From: Chrysemys picta bellii | Taxonomy: Eukaryota > Chordata > Testudines > Emydidae | Reading direction: 5' to 3' | DNA: 64,000 nt | Assembly (NCBI RefSeq): GCF_011386835.1 | Contig: NC_088809.1 | Coordinates: 21,707,067-21,771,066, forward strand | In this document: positions 8,161-20,326 of the stretch, piece after piece | Layout of the letters: each line of letters opens with the position of its first letter | Position numbering within the stretch: the first letter of the stretch is position 1 | Notes under the pieces: generated by a model | Databases searched by the model: none | Told to the model about the DNA's origin: nothing | The model's input: only the letters and a program-made list of their open reading frames with translations | Program-made: the position numbers and the translations under genes

Positions 8161-10876
8161 CTGGTGAAATCTAAGTGGAGACCTCACAGCCAGTTTGGGG
8201 TTTGTGCCCTGGGGTTGGTACGCAGGCTCTTGGGGCCCGGCAGGCAGCATGACAGAGATTAGCTGTAGGGGTAACAGTTGACAGAGGTGCTGAGACAGGT
8301 TTTCTAACCGTAGCAGTAGATGGGGCTGTGACCGCAGCATGGCTCAGCCCAGGCATTCCAGCACCACTAGTCAGCCTGGCTTCAAAACCTTGAGATTTTT
8401 TTCCTAAAGTTACACCTGTCTCCCATCCCTGTACTGTTGGAGCATCCCCCAGTCTCTACAGTATTTACCCTCACAGCACCTCGTGCGGCAGTGCTGGTAT
8501 CCCCATTGGACAGCTGGGGAGCTGAGGCTCAGAGAGACTAAGGCCCAGACGCTCAAAGGTGTTTAGACTCAATGGAAATTAGGTCCCACAGGGAGTCTTT
8601 GGCAGCGCAGGGGCCTGAAGCCGGTCTCCCTGTGTCCCAGGCTGGAGCGCTGACCTAGGCCCACCCCCGCTGTCTTTTATTTGCCTTCTGGTTTTTGAAC
8701 CTCGAGGGGTCACGTTTCAAAGAAAAACGACAGCCGAGAGTCCCCTGGGATCACAGGAGTCTGGGTCCTGGGGCTTTAAGCAAAAACACCAAAATCATGA
8801 GCTGCCCGTGCTGTGACACTGGTTTTGTAAACGAATAGACCCTCTGGTGACGTCTTCAGTTGGATTCTCACCTAAGCTTTGCCCCTGTTACGATCCCGCG
8901 TCCCAGCGATGTTCTTACACTACGGCATTGCACGGCTGCCCCAGGGATCTTCTTTAAAGGGTTAAAAAAGCCATTGCCACTTTGAGCTGAACCGCCCCCT
9001 TCATTGCTTGGCTGCAGGGCTGTGCGCCACAAACCCTGCCGGTGCCCGTCCCCCTGCAGCCTTGTCTGCACTATTGCTACCGTAACCCACGGTCACATGG
9101 TGTCTCTGTCCCCCTTTAGTGGCCAGGCCATAGACAGCGGTTTGCGTCCCCTCCAGGGCTTGGGTTCACACAGCTGGGTCCTTTAACATGAGCAGCGGCC
9201 GATCCTGCTTTTAGATCCAGAGTCTCAAGTCCCTACCAATGGTGCCCCGTCCATTACATTGGCACTGCTCTGATCTACCTCTCTCGGACGTCAGCTGTGG
9301 ACGCTGTTTGAAGCGCCCGATCCATGATACCTACTCTGAGCAGGGACAGCTAGCACGGTGTCTAAAAAAAGCCAGCAGCCCAGATTCAGTCAGGCTCCCA
9401 CGGCCGCTATGACCCATGGGGCTGGCCCGGTGCTGGTGGGAAGTGTTTGCAAACTTTCCCTGGCTTAGACAGAGTTAAGGAAGTTCAGAAACCAGGATCC
9501 TGACATGAACGTAAATCCCGACCCATTGCGACTTAAACACACTCCTTGCAAAAACGTATTGGTGACTGGGGGAGTGGAAAAGCCCCAGACAGCTCGTGCC
9601 CTCACAGCTAACGGCTGGTGCATACGGACCACAAAGGCAGCAGGCCCGGAAAGAATTTGTACCACCAGTGTCAGAGGTCATTGCCTCTGGGAGGCAGCAA
9701 TGCCAGCAGACGCGCTGTATTTACACAGGCAGTCACTAGAGGGCGCTGGCGCCATTGTATTGTTGCCTTGAACCTGTTGCCCAAAGCACCTTGCGCTTAG
9801 GCTGAGATTCATTTTTACCATTGCCACAGGCTGGGTCCTGCCATTTGGGCCCTGTGCTGCGTCGGGGCTGTGGTGACTGTGATGCCGGAAGCAAACCCCT
9901 CCCACACAGCCTGGCACGCAGCCCGCTCCCTGCACCATCCAGCTGCCCACAGTGCCCCTCTGCAGACCAGCGGGTACAGCCAGGACCCTGTCCCTCCCCC
10001 ACGCTAGGTGGGGGCTGTCTACTTCGTCCATGTGCCTCTAGGGGAACAATCTACTGCCCTAAGCCATTGTTCCTGGCAGCCTCCTCCTCCAGGAGAAGCC
10101 AGTGGGCAGCTAGTGACCCTGTGCTGGAGGAGCTGAGCTGGTCGCTGGCGGCAATGCTGCGGAGAGGCAGGGATGGGGCTCTCAGAGTCTGCTGCTCTGC
10201 TGGTCAGTCTCTCCAGGGGAGCAGAGCCGTGGACTGGGGACCTGGCTAGCAGGGGCGTAGCCAGGTTCTAGGAGCAGGGGGAGCGAACACACACAAAACG
10301 GCGCCACCCGCTGCCAAATGCTTCAAGATGCTCAGAGAGAAGCATACCTACAAAGTACTATCATGAAGGACCCGTGTCATGTCCTTGTAAGTGCCCCCTG
10401 CTGGCCACCCGCTAACATTGCTGTGAGGGGCATTCCAGCCTATGAACTCTTTATCCCTGGGATAAAGAACAGAATCCAACCACTGCCCCAATCTCGGGGT
10501 CCCTGGGCCCACCCTTAGGGCACAGACTTTGGTGCACGTTGGAAGCTCCTATCCAGCTACCTAGTCCCTCTGGTTGCATCCCTGACCCCCCTGAGTTCCT
10601 GATATTTAAACACACCTCTCTCCCAGAACTCCAAAAGGTGTGATGCGTCAGTTTTAGCATTGAACCCCTCGGGGGCAGGCAGTAGTGGTGAAGAGCGAGA
10701 CACTTTCCTGAGACTCTAACACATTAATGCACTTTTATACTTCATCACGTAGAGCACAGGAGAGCGCAGATCATACAGAACAATCAACACTAAACGCATG
10801 TTCCTCACCGCTCCAGGGCATTCTCTGGGCTGGGGTCCAAGTCCCTCGGGTTGTCTGCAGGCCTTGGGCTCAGGAA

Positions 10877-11560
10877 CGTGGGCATGAGGCTGCTACATAC
10901 TGAGGAGTGCTCCAGTCCTTTCAAAAAAAAAAAAAAGTACTGGAACGTGCTCCAAGTCCACCGCTAAGTGATACTGGCAGCACCCAACTGCCATTGCAGC
11001 TCCTCCAGAAGGTGCTAGAATGGCGTTCCGGAGTGTTCCGGCACAATTCCAGCCCCGGTGCTGAGTGAGCTCTCTGCTCCCCCCAGCTACGCTCCTGTGG
11101 CTAGCACTTCCCGGCCAACATTGGGTCAGTCATGCCCCCACTTCTCCACAGGGACAGGCACCTCTGTGCATGGGGTTCGCCCCTCCCCCATGCAGCGCTA
11201 TCTTCACAAACCCCTTGAAAGGGGTGCTGAAGACAGTCTTCTGTGGAAGTGGGGGTGCTGGTGCCCCAGAGCCGGTGCCCGTGCACAGAGCCCAATGCTG
11301 ATGACCCCAGTGTCCCACAGGACCCCATGACCTGCTGGGACTGTCCCATGGAGGGCGCTACATATCAGTCATGTACCCTTATCAAAGTGACAGTCTCAAG
11401 GCTCAGTGTTTCTAACATTGCTTCTTTTTGTTTTGTGCACCACACCCCTGCTCTTGTCTCAGAGGGGCACTGTCTTTATTCTTTTACTACAGCTCTCATC
11501 TGCTATTTTGTTACAAAAAAAACAAACAAAAAAGAATCCAGAATCTCTCCCTAGTCGCCT
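10877..11560. other. Non-genic segment between copy A and the retroviral half
   Basis: It begins where A and C stop matching. It holds a 14-A run near 10922 and repeat-like sequence with TTCCGGAGTGTTCCGG. I see no exon with convincing splice sites. Confidence 0.4.
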
Positions 11561-12369
11561 GATTTTGACGGCCCTGTTGCAGCCATGACGTGGTCTTTAT
11601 TTAAAAACATTTTACATTTTGTAAAAGAATCAAGTTACCCCGTAAGGGTTAAATGCCAAATCCCAAAGCCAAACAACGCTGACTACCTGTGTCTGGCAAA
11701 AAGGTCTTGTCAGTTTTGCAACTTTGAATTCAAGAGTCAAATGGATTTTTAGTGGCATTATTCAAAATAAAACAAAACCAATTTATCTTAAACCTACAAA
11801 GCAGGAGTTTTACAAACCAGGTGAGTTGGTTTAGGTTCTTAGAACCTCACATATTTCCACAGATAGATACATACACATTTTCTTTTCCTTAACATTCCTT
11901 CTACACTACTCTGGTTTTCCATAGCTATATATAGATGATATTCCCTTTCTTCATTTGGGTCAGTTAAGTTCCAGTAGACCCCCCCCACCCCATGTTTTAG
12001 CAAATTTGACTAAATTGTCCATAGTCAAATGATTTCAACCAGAGTCTCTCTTTATCTGGATTATTTACAGACATTCTTTTGGAAAAGGGCCCATTTTCCC
12101 TTCAGAATGGCTGCAAAGAAAGCAAGATTTTTTTTTATTATTTTATTTTTTTAAAAACATGGTCCTTAACCTTTTTACAAGGTTTAACTGCTTAATTCTT
12201 TCCAGCCTCTGTTAACTTTTCACTCTCTTTCCTTAAATCACTTGTTTATCTCCCAAAATGACACCTTTACCAACGCAGATTTCACCATTTTAAGTATTGT
12301 TCCAGGGATTCATGCCTTTTCTTACTCCTGACACTATGCCCTTAGGGCTTCCAACCTGTTTCAGTTTCT
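11561..12369 (-). other. AT-rich sequence, possibly degraded retroviral interior
   Basis: This stretch lies 3' of the gag remnant in the orientation of the provirus. It is AT-rich with many stops in all frames and no recognisable protease or polymerase motif. It may be decayed retroviral interior or unrelated repeat. Confidence 0.25.
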
Positions 12370-13066
12370 TTATCTGTTGCTTGTCTGGGCCCGATCCTGC
12401 TTTTTCCAATGAACCGTTTTTGTGAGGGATATTGTGCTCACCTCACAATTCCGAAAGAAACGTGCAAGGAAAGGGACCAGGAAGGATGGGGGCCAGCCGA
12501 GGAGCCCACCCTCCCTGCTGAACCGGTAGTGGAACAGTAACGAATCAGTTTCTGAGGCAGACAACAAAGGGGAACAGAACAAGGGGCTTTTTTTTTTCTT
12601 TCTTTCTTTTCCCAATGAGATGGGAGTATGAAGGGGGTTGGGATCGATCCAGGGTGTTATTTTTGTTTTGTTTTGTTTTTGGAGAACAGGGTAAAGGGGA
12701 GCGCTCGGTCTGGTGGTGGGAGAGGAGGCTTTTAATAAAGCTTTTAACTTATTATTTGAATCTTTGAGAGAGGCGAGTTTCAATTCTGTCCACCTACGAT
12801 TTGCCTCTTCCCACCATTGCATGAAACAATCAACCTCTCCTTTACCCGAGTTTGTCTTTTAAGACGTCCACACGGTCCTTGTCCCAAGATCCTAACAGTG
12901 GCCACTGAGTTTTGCGATCTCCCTGAGTTAGCCTAGACCATTTCTCCAGAAATTTACAGGAGTCCGGACCCTTCCTAAAATACATAAAATGAGCCGGCGT
13001 TCCTTTAGGGAACTGTCCCGACTTAGACATCTGGTTACCCATACAGGAGGACTTCACACACACCAA
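12370..13066 (-). pseudogene. gag: Endogenous retrovirus gag remnant
   Basis: Two minus-strand reading blocks lie directly downstream of a primer-binding site and LTR: 13066 to 12842, then 12822 to 12370. The first has a Met-Gly start context suited to N-myristoylation, as in a Gag matrix protein, about 0.5 kb from the primer site. The blocks are in different frames, separated by what looks like a one-base shift near 12840-12845 with in-frame stops. No capsid major homology region or zinc knuckle was found, so only the N-terminal part of gag survives. It is an old, inactive copy. Confidence 0.6.
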
Positions 13067-13560
13067 TCACACAAGAAGGAAATTCGGGTTGGTCAGAGCG
13101 ATGCCCGGTGCAACACACAAAAGGAGCCCACAGGCTACTGCCTCAATCGCCCTTGCCTTCACACCAAGGGTTTTACCAAAGGTGTTGTGCACCTGCGATT
13201 GTGAAGATTTCACTCACTCAGACCGTGGGGACAGGAACCCCTTGGTTGGCCGATACCCGGACGGAGACGGCATCCAGACTCAAACACTCCACGGGAGGAC
13301 TGATAGACACAGAGACAGGACAGTCCTCAATCCGGATAAAACACAGAAATAATTACCTAACCAGATTCCTGATGTCAGATCCCGGGATCCCTACCAGAAC
13401 AGAGTGGGAACCAACAGGTTCAATGGCGTAGACTTCACTGTGGTCGTGCGCCCTTCCATTCAGGAGGAGAGCCGCTTGGGCAAAATGCCCAGGTGCCGGC
13501 TGCCACGGTCGTCCTACAGAAACGGTCAGGAATCACACGGCCCCAGTGAAGACGGTTGCC

Positions 13561-13578
13561 ATCTCAGTGGGACCTCCA
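13561..13578 (-). other. Retroviral primer-binding site (tRNA-Gln type)
   Basis: On the minus strand this reads TGGAGGTCCCACTGAGAT. That is complementary to the 3' end of vertebrate tRNA-Gln with CCA, with one apparent mismatch. It lies three bases from the LTR boundary, as expected. Confidence 0.7.
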
Positions 13579-13581
13579 AAT

Positions 13582-13972
13582 TGTCAAAGTCAGACTGAGG
13601 ACTCACAATTTGTCAGACCATTCTGTTTATTAGCACAGCGCTTTGCTAATACATTCAGATAATGTGAGCCCCTATGCAAGACCCAAACACTCTTATTTAT
13701 ACCGATAATAGGGAGTGAACTAAACAAAGGGACAAAGAGAGCAAAATTGTAAAAATTTACCTGGGGCACAATATGCATATCCTGCTTCCTTACTAACGCT
13801 TATTCATCTAAGGCTAATGCTTCACCAATTGCCCTTAAGTGGAGCAATTGTTCTATCTTAATGTCTGCTTTCCTGACACCTGGATCGCAGCATTTCTCAT
13901 TTCTACTTAAAGGTACATACAGCATTCTTTAATTCAGTCTATTTCTTTAATAGAATTCATTTCACTTTCACA
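13582..13972 (-). mobile_element. Endogenous retrovirus 5' LTR
   Basis: A 391-bp block begins TGTCAAAG and ends CTTTCACA on the plus strand, giving TG...CA ends on the minus strand. It is homologous over its length to the LTR at 46409-46798. The adjoining primer-binding site shows that this is the 5' LTR of a minus-strand provirus. Confidence 0.75.
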
Positions 13973-13978
13973 GGCCCC

Positions 13979-14308
13979 CCTCCTCAGCGCGGACAGAGGA
14001 GCCCCTGGCCACCCTGCGCCAGCTGCCCCAAGCCCCAGGCCACTGATCCGAGATGAGCCCCCCACCAGCTTATACCCCCCACCCATGCACAGAAATCTAC
14101 CAGACAGACCCACATGGCACCTGCTTTGTCAGGACGAGGACACTGCTCAAAGACACCTAGAAACCTGGCAGGACCCATCAGTTTGAAAGACACCTTTGAT
14201 TTTCCCAACAGATGCAGGAATTGGCAAGGAGCAGAACCCCACACACACACCTGCCACACCCAAGCAGAAACCTTTCTGCTGCTACAAATACACCAGGCCG
14301 ATGCGCCT
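13979..14308. other. Short spacer before copy B
   Basis: This sequence is not shared with the region upstream of copy C. It has a CA run near 14241. I see no recognised gene or repeat. Confidence 0.4.
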
Positions 14309-14768
14309 GGCGTACGTCAGCAGCAGATGCCAACACCTGAAGATATTCAATCAGTTCAGAGAGAACTAGAAGTTTTATGGATCTGTCAACATTTCTTCCA
14401 CGCCTCTGATATGTACGTGAGCCCGAGACGACTACGGGACAAAGCTGCAGGCTGGACATGGGCGCTTTAGCATGATGTAGCCTGCAACGTATCAAGGAGC
14501 AGGTGACCAACTATCCCGCCCTGAAATACTAGGATGTGAATGGAGAGACAGCCTGGCAGTGGGATGGGGCTGAAGGCTGAGAGTTTACACAAATCCCCTT
14601 TTGCCAGCAGCCGGCTCTCCTGCCAGCAGCTCCCGCCCTGCCCCAGCTCAGGGCTCCTGTCCTGCAGCTTCTCTGTTTTCTTTCCAAATTTCCCAGGCTG
14701 CCCCACACCATTCATTCAACCTCCCAGGGTCAGAGTTAATGCTGTGTGTTTGAGTGGCACTCTCCCAG

Positions 14769-14805
14769 CCAATCAGATTTTTTCAGTGTAGCCTGGGGGG
14801 CGGGA
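14769..14805 (+). promoter_or_regulatory. Candidate promoter elements upstream of FAM170-like copy B
   Basis: A CCAATCAG box at 14769 is followed by a GGGGGGCGGGA GC box about 20 bp on. Both are kept upstream of copy C (CCAATCAG at 48180). They lie about 1.56 kb before the start codon, so use as a promoter would require a long or spliced 5' UTR. Confidence 0.2.
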
Positions 14806-16332
14806 GCTCTCGCCCAGCTTCACACCAGAAAGTGTCTACACACCAGCTGGTGGCCCCCAAGCGCCTGCCCTACATGTGGCTGATACCGCGATGCCACAGC
14901 TCTTTGCCATCAGCTATGACAAAGGGGCTGGGATGTGCATCACTGACTTCTTACCCAGAGCATTTATTCTGGCACTTTCCACTCAGAACCACCTCCATTC
15001 CCTGACTTACAACAGGGCTGGATGGGAATTGCAAGGAGAGAATCTCCACAGAGCAAAAGATTCAGTATTAATGTCCCAGAGACTGGGGAGACCTTGGTGC
15101 CTCTGTTGGCGATGGGGCCATCAATGGGCCAGAGTGCCCAGGGCTCGGGAGCTCAGGGACAGGGGGGCAGGTGTATCGGGGTGGGAGGACCCACTGGTGG
15201 GCATCACACTTCTGAACATGGGTTCAGGTCCCTTGGGACCGGAATTGGAGGTGGGGTTGGGTGCAGGTGGCACAGTTACACGGCATTGGCTGGGGTTGGC
15301 ATGAGTTAAGCCTTGAGAGGCCTTTGTTGATTTAGTGTCTCTTTAGGGGACAGCTAGATCCTGGTGGGGCCTCAGAGGCCTCCGGGGGGAGGAAGAAAAG
15401 CAGCCAGGAGCCACCATCAGACACTCCTGACCAGGGTACACTTGCCCCCCATCTCTTCCTCCCAACATGGAGCCTGCAGCTCTATTTGTGGGGTCAGGGT
15501 GGGGTGAATGGCGGCACAGCAAGGAGACCTGCCTGGGGCCCGTGGGCAGCGGGGAGTGGTGGTTTGGAGGATTAAAATGGGCTGGGGAAGGCATCTCAAA
15601 GGAGCTCTGTGCTGGGGCCGAGCTGTGTACGGTGTGATGGGTTCAGACTCTCTGTCTATTTCTATTTGTCTGTTTAGACTGGCAGCCCTTCTGGTGTGGG
15701 CAGCACCCAGCAATGGCCCTGGTCCCGACTGGGCCTCTTGGCGCTACCGTAACCCAAATCAACAGGAATATGAATGGTCCTGCTCGTCAGTCTGTGCCAG
15801 CACAAAGCCAGAGGCTATGGCTCCACCCTCCCTGATCGGACCCCGGATGGGCCCGCCCGGGCCTTGTGCAGCATAGACCCAGCTGAGTGGTTTGGCTGGG
15901 ACCTCATGAACTCGGCCCTCCCTGGACGGGACACGAGGAGGGTCGGCTGGACCCGAGAGCAGCTCGCACAGAACTGAGCAGTGTCATCCCAGCTGGCAAT
16001 GACCTCACCCAGCTCAGAACTTCTGAGCCGTTTGGATCCAAACAGCCTGATGCCGTTGGGACCAGAACATTCCAGGACGATTTAAACCACAACCGTCTGG
16101 TGCCCCTTGGATCAAACCCTTGGCTCAGGTCAATCGTGATCCTGTCTCTGCTGCCTGCACTGTGAGATCTGGAGATTTAGCTAGAGAATTGGACCAGAAC
16201 CGCTATCCCTTCCCCGGCAGAGACCCAGACCTTCTGGCTGACCCTTCTGGCTGGTGCTGGGACAGAAAATCCAGGAGGTTTCGAGGACTGTGACAGGCAC
16301 CAACCTTGGCCCGAGTCCCCAGAGCCAGGACC

Positions 16333-17941
16333 ATGGCGCACAGCCAGGGGCTTCCTGCTGACGCCCCAGAGACGAATCCTGGAGCTGCCCAGGAGGGGTC
16401 AGGTGAGCAGGACGTTCCCTGGGACCACAGGACACTCACGGGAGAGGCTGGCAGGGGTCCTAGGTCAAGGATGAACTCGAATTCTCTCTCTGCCTGGCCC
16501 AGGGAGGTCTCAGAGCGGGAGGGGGAGAGAAATAAAGACTCCACCAGGGCACAGTGGGGGAAACAGACTCCAAGTGGGGAGAGACAGAGCCCTCTAAATG
16601 GTTAAATGGAAAAGAGGAACGGGAGACACAGACTCTCCCCCCCCTCCATCCAGCGGTGAAGGAGACATCAGGAAGAGGAGATATCTGGGGGCACGAAATG
16701 GCTCTTCCATGTAGAGATGCCATTGCAGAGTCCTGGGTCCTTGGGGTAACGAGCCTAGGCCAGGGGCCTTGGAGATGGGCACAGCCAGGTCTTAGGCTGT
16801 TCCTAGTAAGGTCATAGATGTCAGGGCTGGGGCAGACCAATGGGGCAGAGTGTCCATCCCCCCCAGCCCAGGGCAGCATTGGCACCGACAGGACGTTGTC
16901 TAGGGCTCTGTCCAACCTAGTTTCCAGTGTGCCAAGCGAGGGGGCTCTGGCCCATCCTTGGGCACAGCGTGTCAGGTCGCTACCCTGATATTCGTACTCA
17001 GGGAGTCCCCTTCCCCACCTCCTCCCCCAGCCCACGGGGGGCCCCTTTGAGCCTGGGACACAGGGCTGGGAGCTGGAGGGGAACATGCCGCAGGGGGCGA
17101 TGGCCGCAGGAGTTGGGCTTTCATTCTGCTTTCAGAGTCGCAGAGATCAGGGGAGTCGCCCCCTCGTCAGGGGGTCTCTGCCGGGAGCCCCGTTCCTGAG
17201 GAAACGGCGGAGCAGAGGGTCTCTACCTCTGCAGGCCCCAGGGACCCAAGCCAGCAGACCTCCCCGGCCACATCCGTCACCAGCCACTCCTCCGCCCGCG
17301 GTGTGCAGCCTGCGGCCTCCAACCGCCTGTGTGCGCAGCCCCCAGGGGATCCACCTGGCGCCGGCGTGAAGAGAAAGCGCTCGGCACGTGTCAGAGAGGC
17401 CGAGGGGGAGGGAGAAGAAAAGACCCTTTTTTACATGCAGGTCAGGGTCGTGAACGGCGTCTCGGTGGCCTGGGAGACGGGGGCCGGCTTTGAAGCCATT
17501 AGGAAGCGCCCCCGCATCTTTAAGGCCAATTACATCGGAGGAGAAAGTTTTGCTGGCTCGGACCGGAGCAGCTCCCACACCAGGTCCGAGCTGGGGGACG
17601 TGGACCCCGAGCTGGGGGACGTGGACCCCGAGGCAGAGAGCGACGCTGGGGGACCAGCGGAGGAGGCTCCGCAGCAGCCGATGGGAGCGCCCCCTGAGTG
17701 GCTCCTCACCCCCGAGCAGGGCCTGCGCTGCCTGGCCTGCTGCCGAGTCTTCCCCAGCCTGGAGGCCCTGACCCAGCATGTGAAGCAGGGGCTGCGCGAA
17801 GGCTTCAGCTGCCACGTCTACTACCGGGTGCTGGGGCAGCTCAGGGCGGGAGAGCCGCCCCGGAAGAGACGGCGACGTGGGGGCCGGGAGTGCAGCAAAT
17901 GTGGGGGAGAGATACGGCGCCCACGCAAGGCTGCCAGATAG
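16333..17941 (+). CDS. FAM170-like zinc-finger protein, copy B (two exons)
   Basis: Exon 1 is 16333-16402: ATG in an ACCATGG context, 23 codons plus one base, donor CAG-GTGAGC. Exon 2 is 17136-17941 after acceptor TTCTGCTTTCAG; the phases join to give 291 residues. A Ser/Pro/Gln-rich N-terminus is followed by basic KRKR (102-105), the YMQVRVVNGVSVAWET block (123-138), an acidic part with two LGDVDPE units (about 176-188), one finger with Cys222, Cys225, His238 and Cys249/His250, RKRRRR (266-271) and a terminal CSKC (276-279). Domain order matches mammalian FAM170A, a testis-enriched nuclear protein linked to heat-shock transcription; function here is inferred. Unlike A and C it has His rather than Arg after Cys249, as I recall for human FAM170A. 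A second acceptor-like site at the position equivalent to 318 is in the same phase and could yield a shorter exon 2. There is no disabling change. Confidence 0.88.
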
Positions 17942-19504
17942 GCCTGGCAAGGACACGCCGGGGGAGCCCAGCTGCTGGCTGAGACCGGAGACGACTCTGC
18001 CAGCGGGTCCGGGCACACACGCCAGTCGCTGCCCCCGGCTAGGAAGCCCTGCCCGCTGCCGGCTTCCCAGCCGGACCCGATCTCCACGTGAGGCCAGGAC
18101 AACGAGAACTGGCAGCTCCAGCAGTGCCAGGCCAACGGCATCCCAGCCCAGCGCGCCAGATCCACACCAGGCTCCCCGCCGGGGCCAACAGGCCGAACCG
18201 GAGCTGCCAGGCTCCCTCCCCTCCCCCAGCCCGGCCGGAGGAGCAACCTGCAGCTCCCGCAGCAAGGCCCTGCCGGATACCAGCAGAGCCCCAGACAGCA
18301 ACGCCGAGCCCCACCCCTCCATAGGGCCGTGGCCGCACCCGACCCAGCCACCAGGGACGGGGAAAGAACTGACGACATCAGCCAGCCTTCTCCCTGCCGG
18401 GACCCAGCCTAAGGCCTTGGCCACCACCCAGAGGGCTGGAGGGTCGGTAGCAGAGACACCTGCTTAGAGACGCACACGGACTCCGGCCCATCGACGGGAG
18501 GAAGGTGATGAGAAGACGTCTCTCTGCAGCATCCCCAGAGACGGACCCACAGGGCAGCTACGACCAACAGCCCCTGAAGGCTGAGCCGTGGCCTCTGCCG
18601 CCACGGAGCAAGGAGCTGGGAGCGCGCCCCGCCAGCACAGACATCAGCTAAGTGACTTACTGCAGGGTTCTCGTCGGGGGGTGTGGGGGGGGGCCCTAGG
18701 CTCCCGCAGTGACTCAGGGGCTTGTGAGCTAGGGCAGGTAGCTAAAGGGTCTGGGCAGGGGGCTGGAGGTCAGGAAGGAAGATGGGGACAAGGGCTGGGT
18801 GAGAAAAAGGGGGGTGTGGACGGGGGCAAGGATGGGAGGAAGGGGGTGTGGGCGGGGGCCACACCTCGACCAGCCACAACGGAGCTAAAGCTCTTACCTG
18901 TATCTTCACTAGGAGCAGGTTTAGCTGACCCACAGTAGATCCACCTGACCTAAACCCCAGCCCGTGTCTTAGTACAGGCAAAGGGCCGGTGTCCTCCACA
19001 GCGCCTGGCCCAGCTCGGTCAGATGATAAATTGACAGCTCAGGCTGGCGCTCAGATCCCAGCTGTAAAGCAGGGGAAACATTCTGTGCTCCCAAGTGCAC
19101 CAAACGCCACAGCCGCCCGCCCGCCCGCCCTTCAGCTGAGGGGACGAAAGGCTTTCGCCAACATTCATTAATGAAGCTTCACGCCCCTTGGCAGGAGTGG
19201 TAGCATCCAGAGCCTTGTGCGGCTGACCGGGAAACTGAGGCACAAAGAGGCCAAATGACTCAACCGAGATCACACAGTGACTCTGGGAATCTGACATTTC
19301 TTTGTGCCAGACAAAGGCAGAACCCCTTCCATGCAAAACAGCGACTAACCTGGGAAGGGAAGCAGCGTGTGTGACCATCAGAGCATCCCCCGTTTAGTTT
19401 GGCTACTAAGGAGCACAGCCCTAAAGTCACCATATAACCCCCTGTTCATATGTTACATTCCATGCAGCTTCCATTCTTACCAAGGGCACGAAGCCCTGTC
19501 GGAG

Positions 19505-19722
19505 GCAGTGGGGGCTGCCCGGCAAACCCTGAAGCCGGTAGCGCTCGGGCAGCTGTTTCGTGTGGCTGGGAGGGAGGAGGGGGAATGCGGGGCGCTCAAG
19601 GGAGGGGGCGGAGTTGGGGCGGGGACTTTGCGGGAGGGGCGGGGTTGGAGCAGGGCCGGGGCGGGGCAGGGAAGGGGCGGAGTTGGGGCGGGGACTTTGG
19701 GGGAGGGGTGGAGTTTGTACAA
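19505..19722 (+). repeat. hAT-derived GC-rich fragment, copy B
   Basis: This is equivalent to 2656-2927 but has one fewer 64-bp unit. Confidence 0.65.
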
Positions 19723-19845
19723 AGGGGACACTGACCTGCACTGTAAAGCGCTTAGCGATCTATGGATGAAAAGTGCTATATCACAGCGAGGGATTAGTAT
19801 TAATTCCTTTTCTCTTCCTCCCCGTTGTGAGCCCCAGCTACTGCC

Positions 19846-20055
19846 ATGAAGACCCCTGTGTTCCAGAAAGAACGTCAACCAGATGCTTCCCGAGTGACCT
19901 ACTCAGGGTGCCACTTGCCCCCATCCGGCCAGGAGGTAAATATCAGAATGTGGCTGACCTACCGGGTTGACCAAAACAATCGCTTGCCCTTTATCCACAA
20001 ACCTGATGATTCTCAGACCCAGTTTTTGGTCTCCACCAACCGTCCCGCTTGGTAG
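19846..20055 (+). CDS. Conserved 69-codon ORF, unknown, copy B
   Basis: It has the same frame and length as at 3051-3260. Two residues differ (Val to Met and Pro to Leu within the VWPTYRV stretch), both from single substitutions. It is not recognised. The frame is open in all copies, but the only differences are amino-acid changing, which argues weakly against strong constraint. Confidence 0.3.
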   Translation: MKTPVFQKERQPDASRVTYSGCHLPPSGQEVNIRMWLTYRVDQNNRLPFIHKPDDSQTQFLVSTNRPAW

Positions 20056-20212
20056 CGGAGTTTTAGTAGCAGAGGCTGTAGTGAGGACTCGCTGGGCTAA
20101 GATCATGCTAAAAACACTGTGGAACATTCATATATCAACCTAAAGGAACAGAATGCATTGTGGGATATGTTGGCCTTGCCTATCTTTATCATGTGTGCAA
20201 CTTCCTGGGGGA

Positions 20213-20326
20213 TAGGGTGACCAGACAGCAAATGTGAAACATCGGGACTGTCCCTATAAACCTATGTAAGAAAAAGGCCCAAAAATTGGGACTGTCCCTA
20301 TAAAATCGGGACATCTGGTCACCCTA
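20213..20326 (+). mobile_element. 114-bp hAT-type MITE, copy B
   Basis: It has the same ends and the same CTGGGGGA target duplication as at 3418-3531, so the insertion predates duplication of the unit. Confidence 0.8.

Larger units (their letters stand above)
1..10876 (+). repeat. Segmental duplication unit, copy A (left-truncated)
   Basis: The window's first bases reappear at 16917 and near 50430, and colinearity continues for about 10 kb with only scattered substitutions and small indels. Relative to copy C, copy A lacks about 375 bp near 5974 and about 1.56 kb near 10090, where sequence matching 60548 is joined to sequence matching 62111. It keeps about 70 bp near 1180-1250 that B and C both lack. 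It ends near 10876, where C also leaves the unit at about 62890. Gene content is one FAM170-like gene. Confidence 0.9.

Noticed and set aside
12370..13066. Host gene on the minus strand
   Set aside because: Its position directly after an LTR and primer-binding site, with frame breaks, marks it as a retroviral gag remnant.
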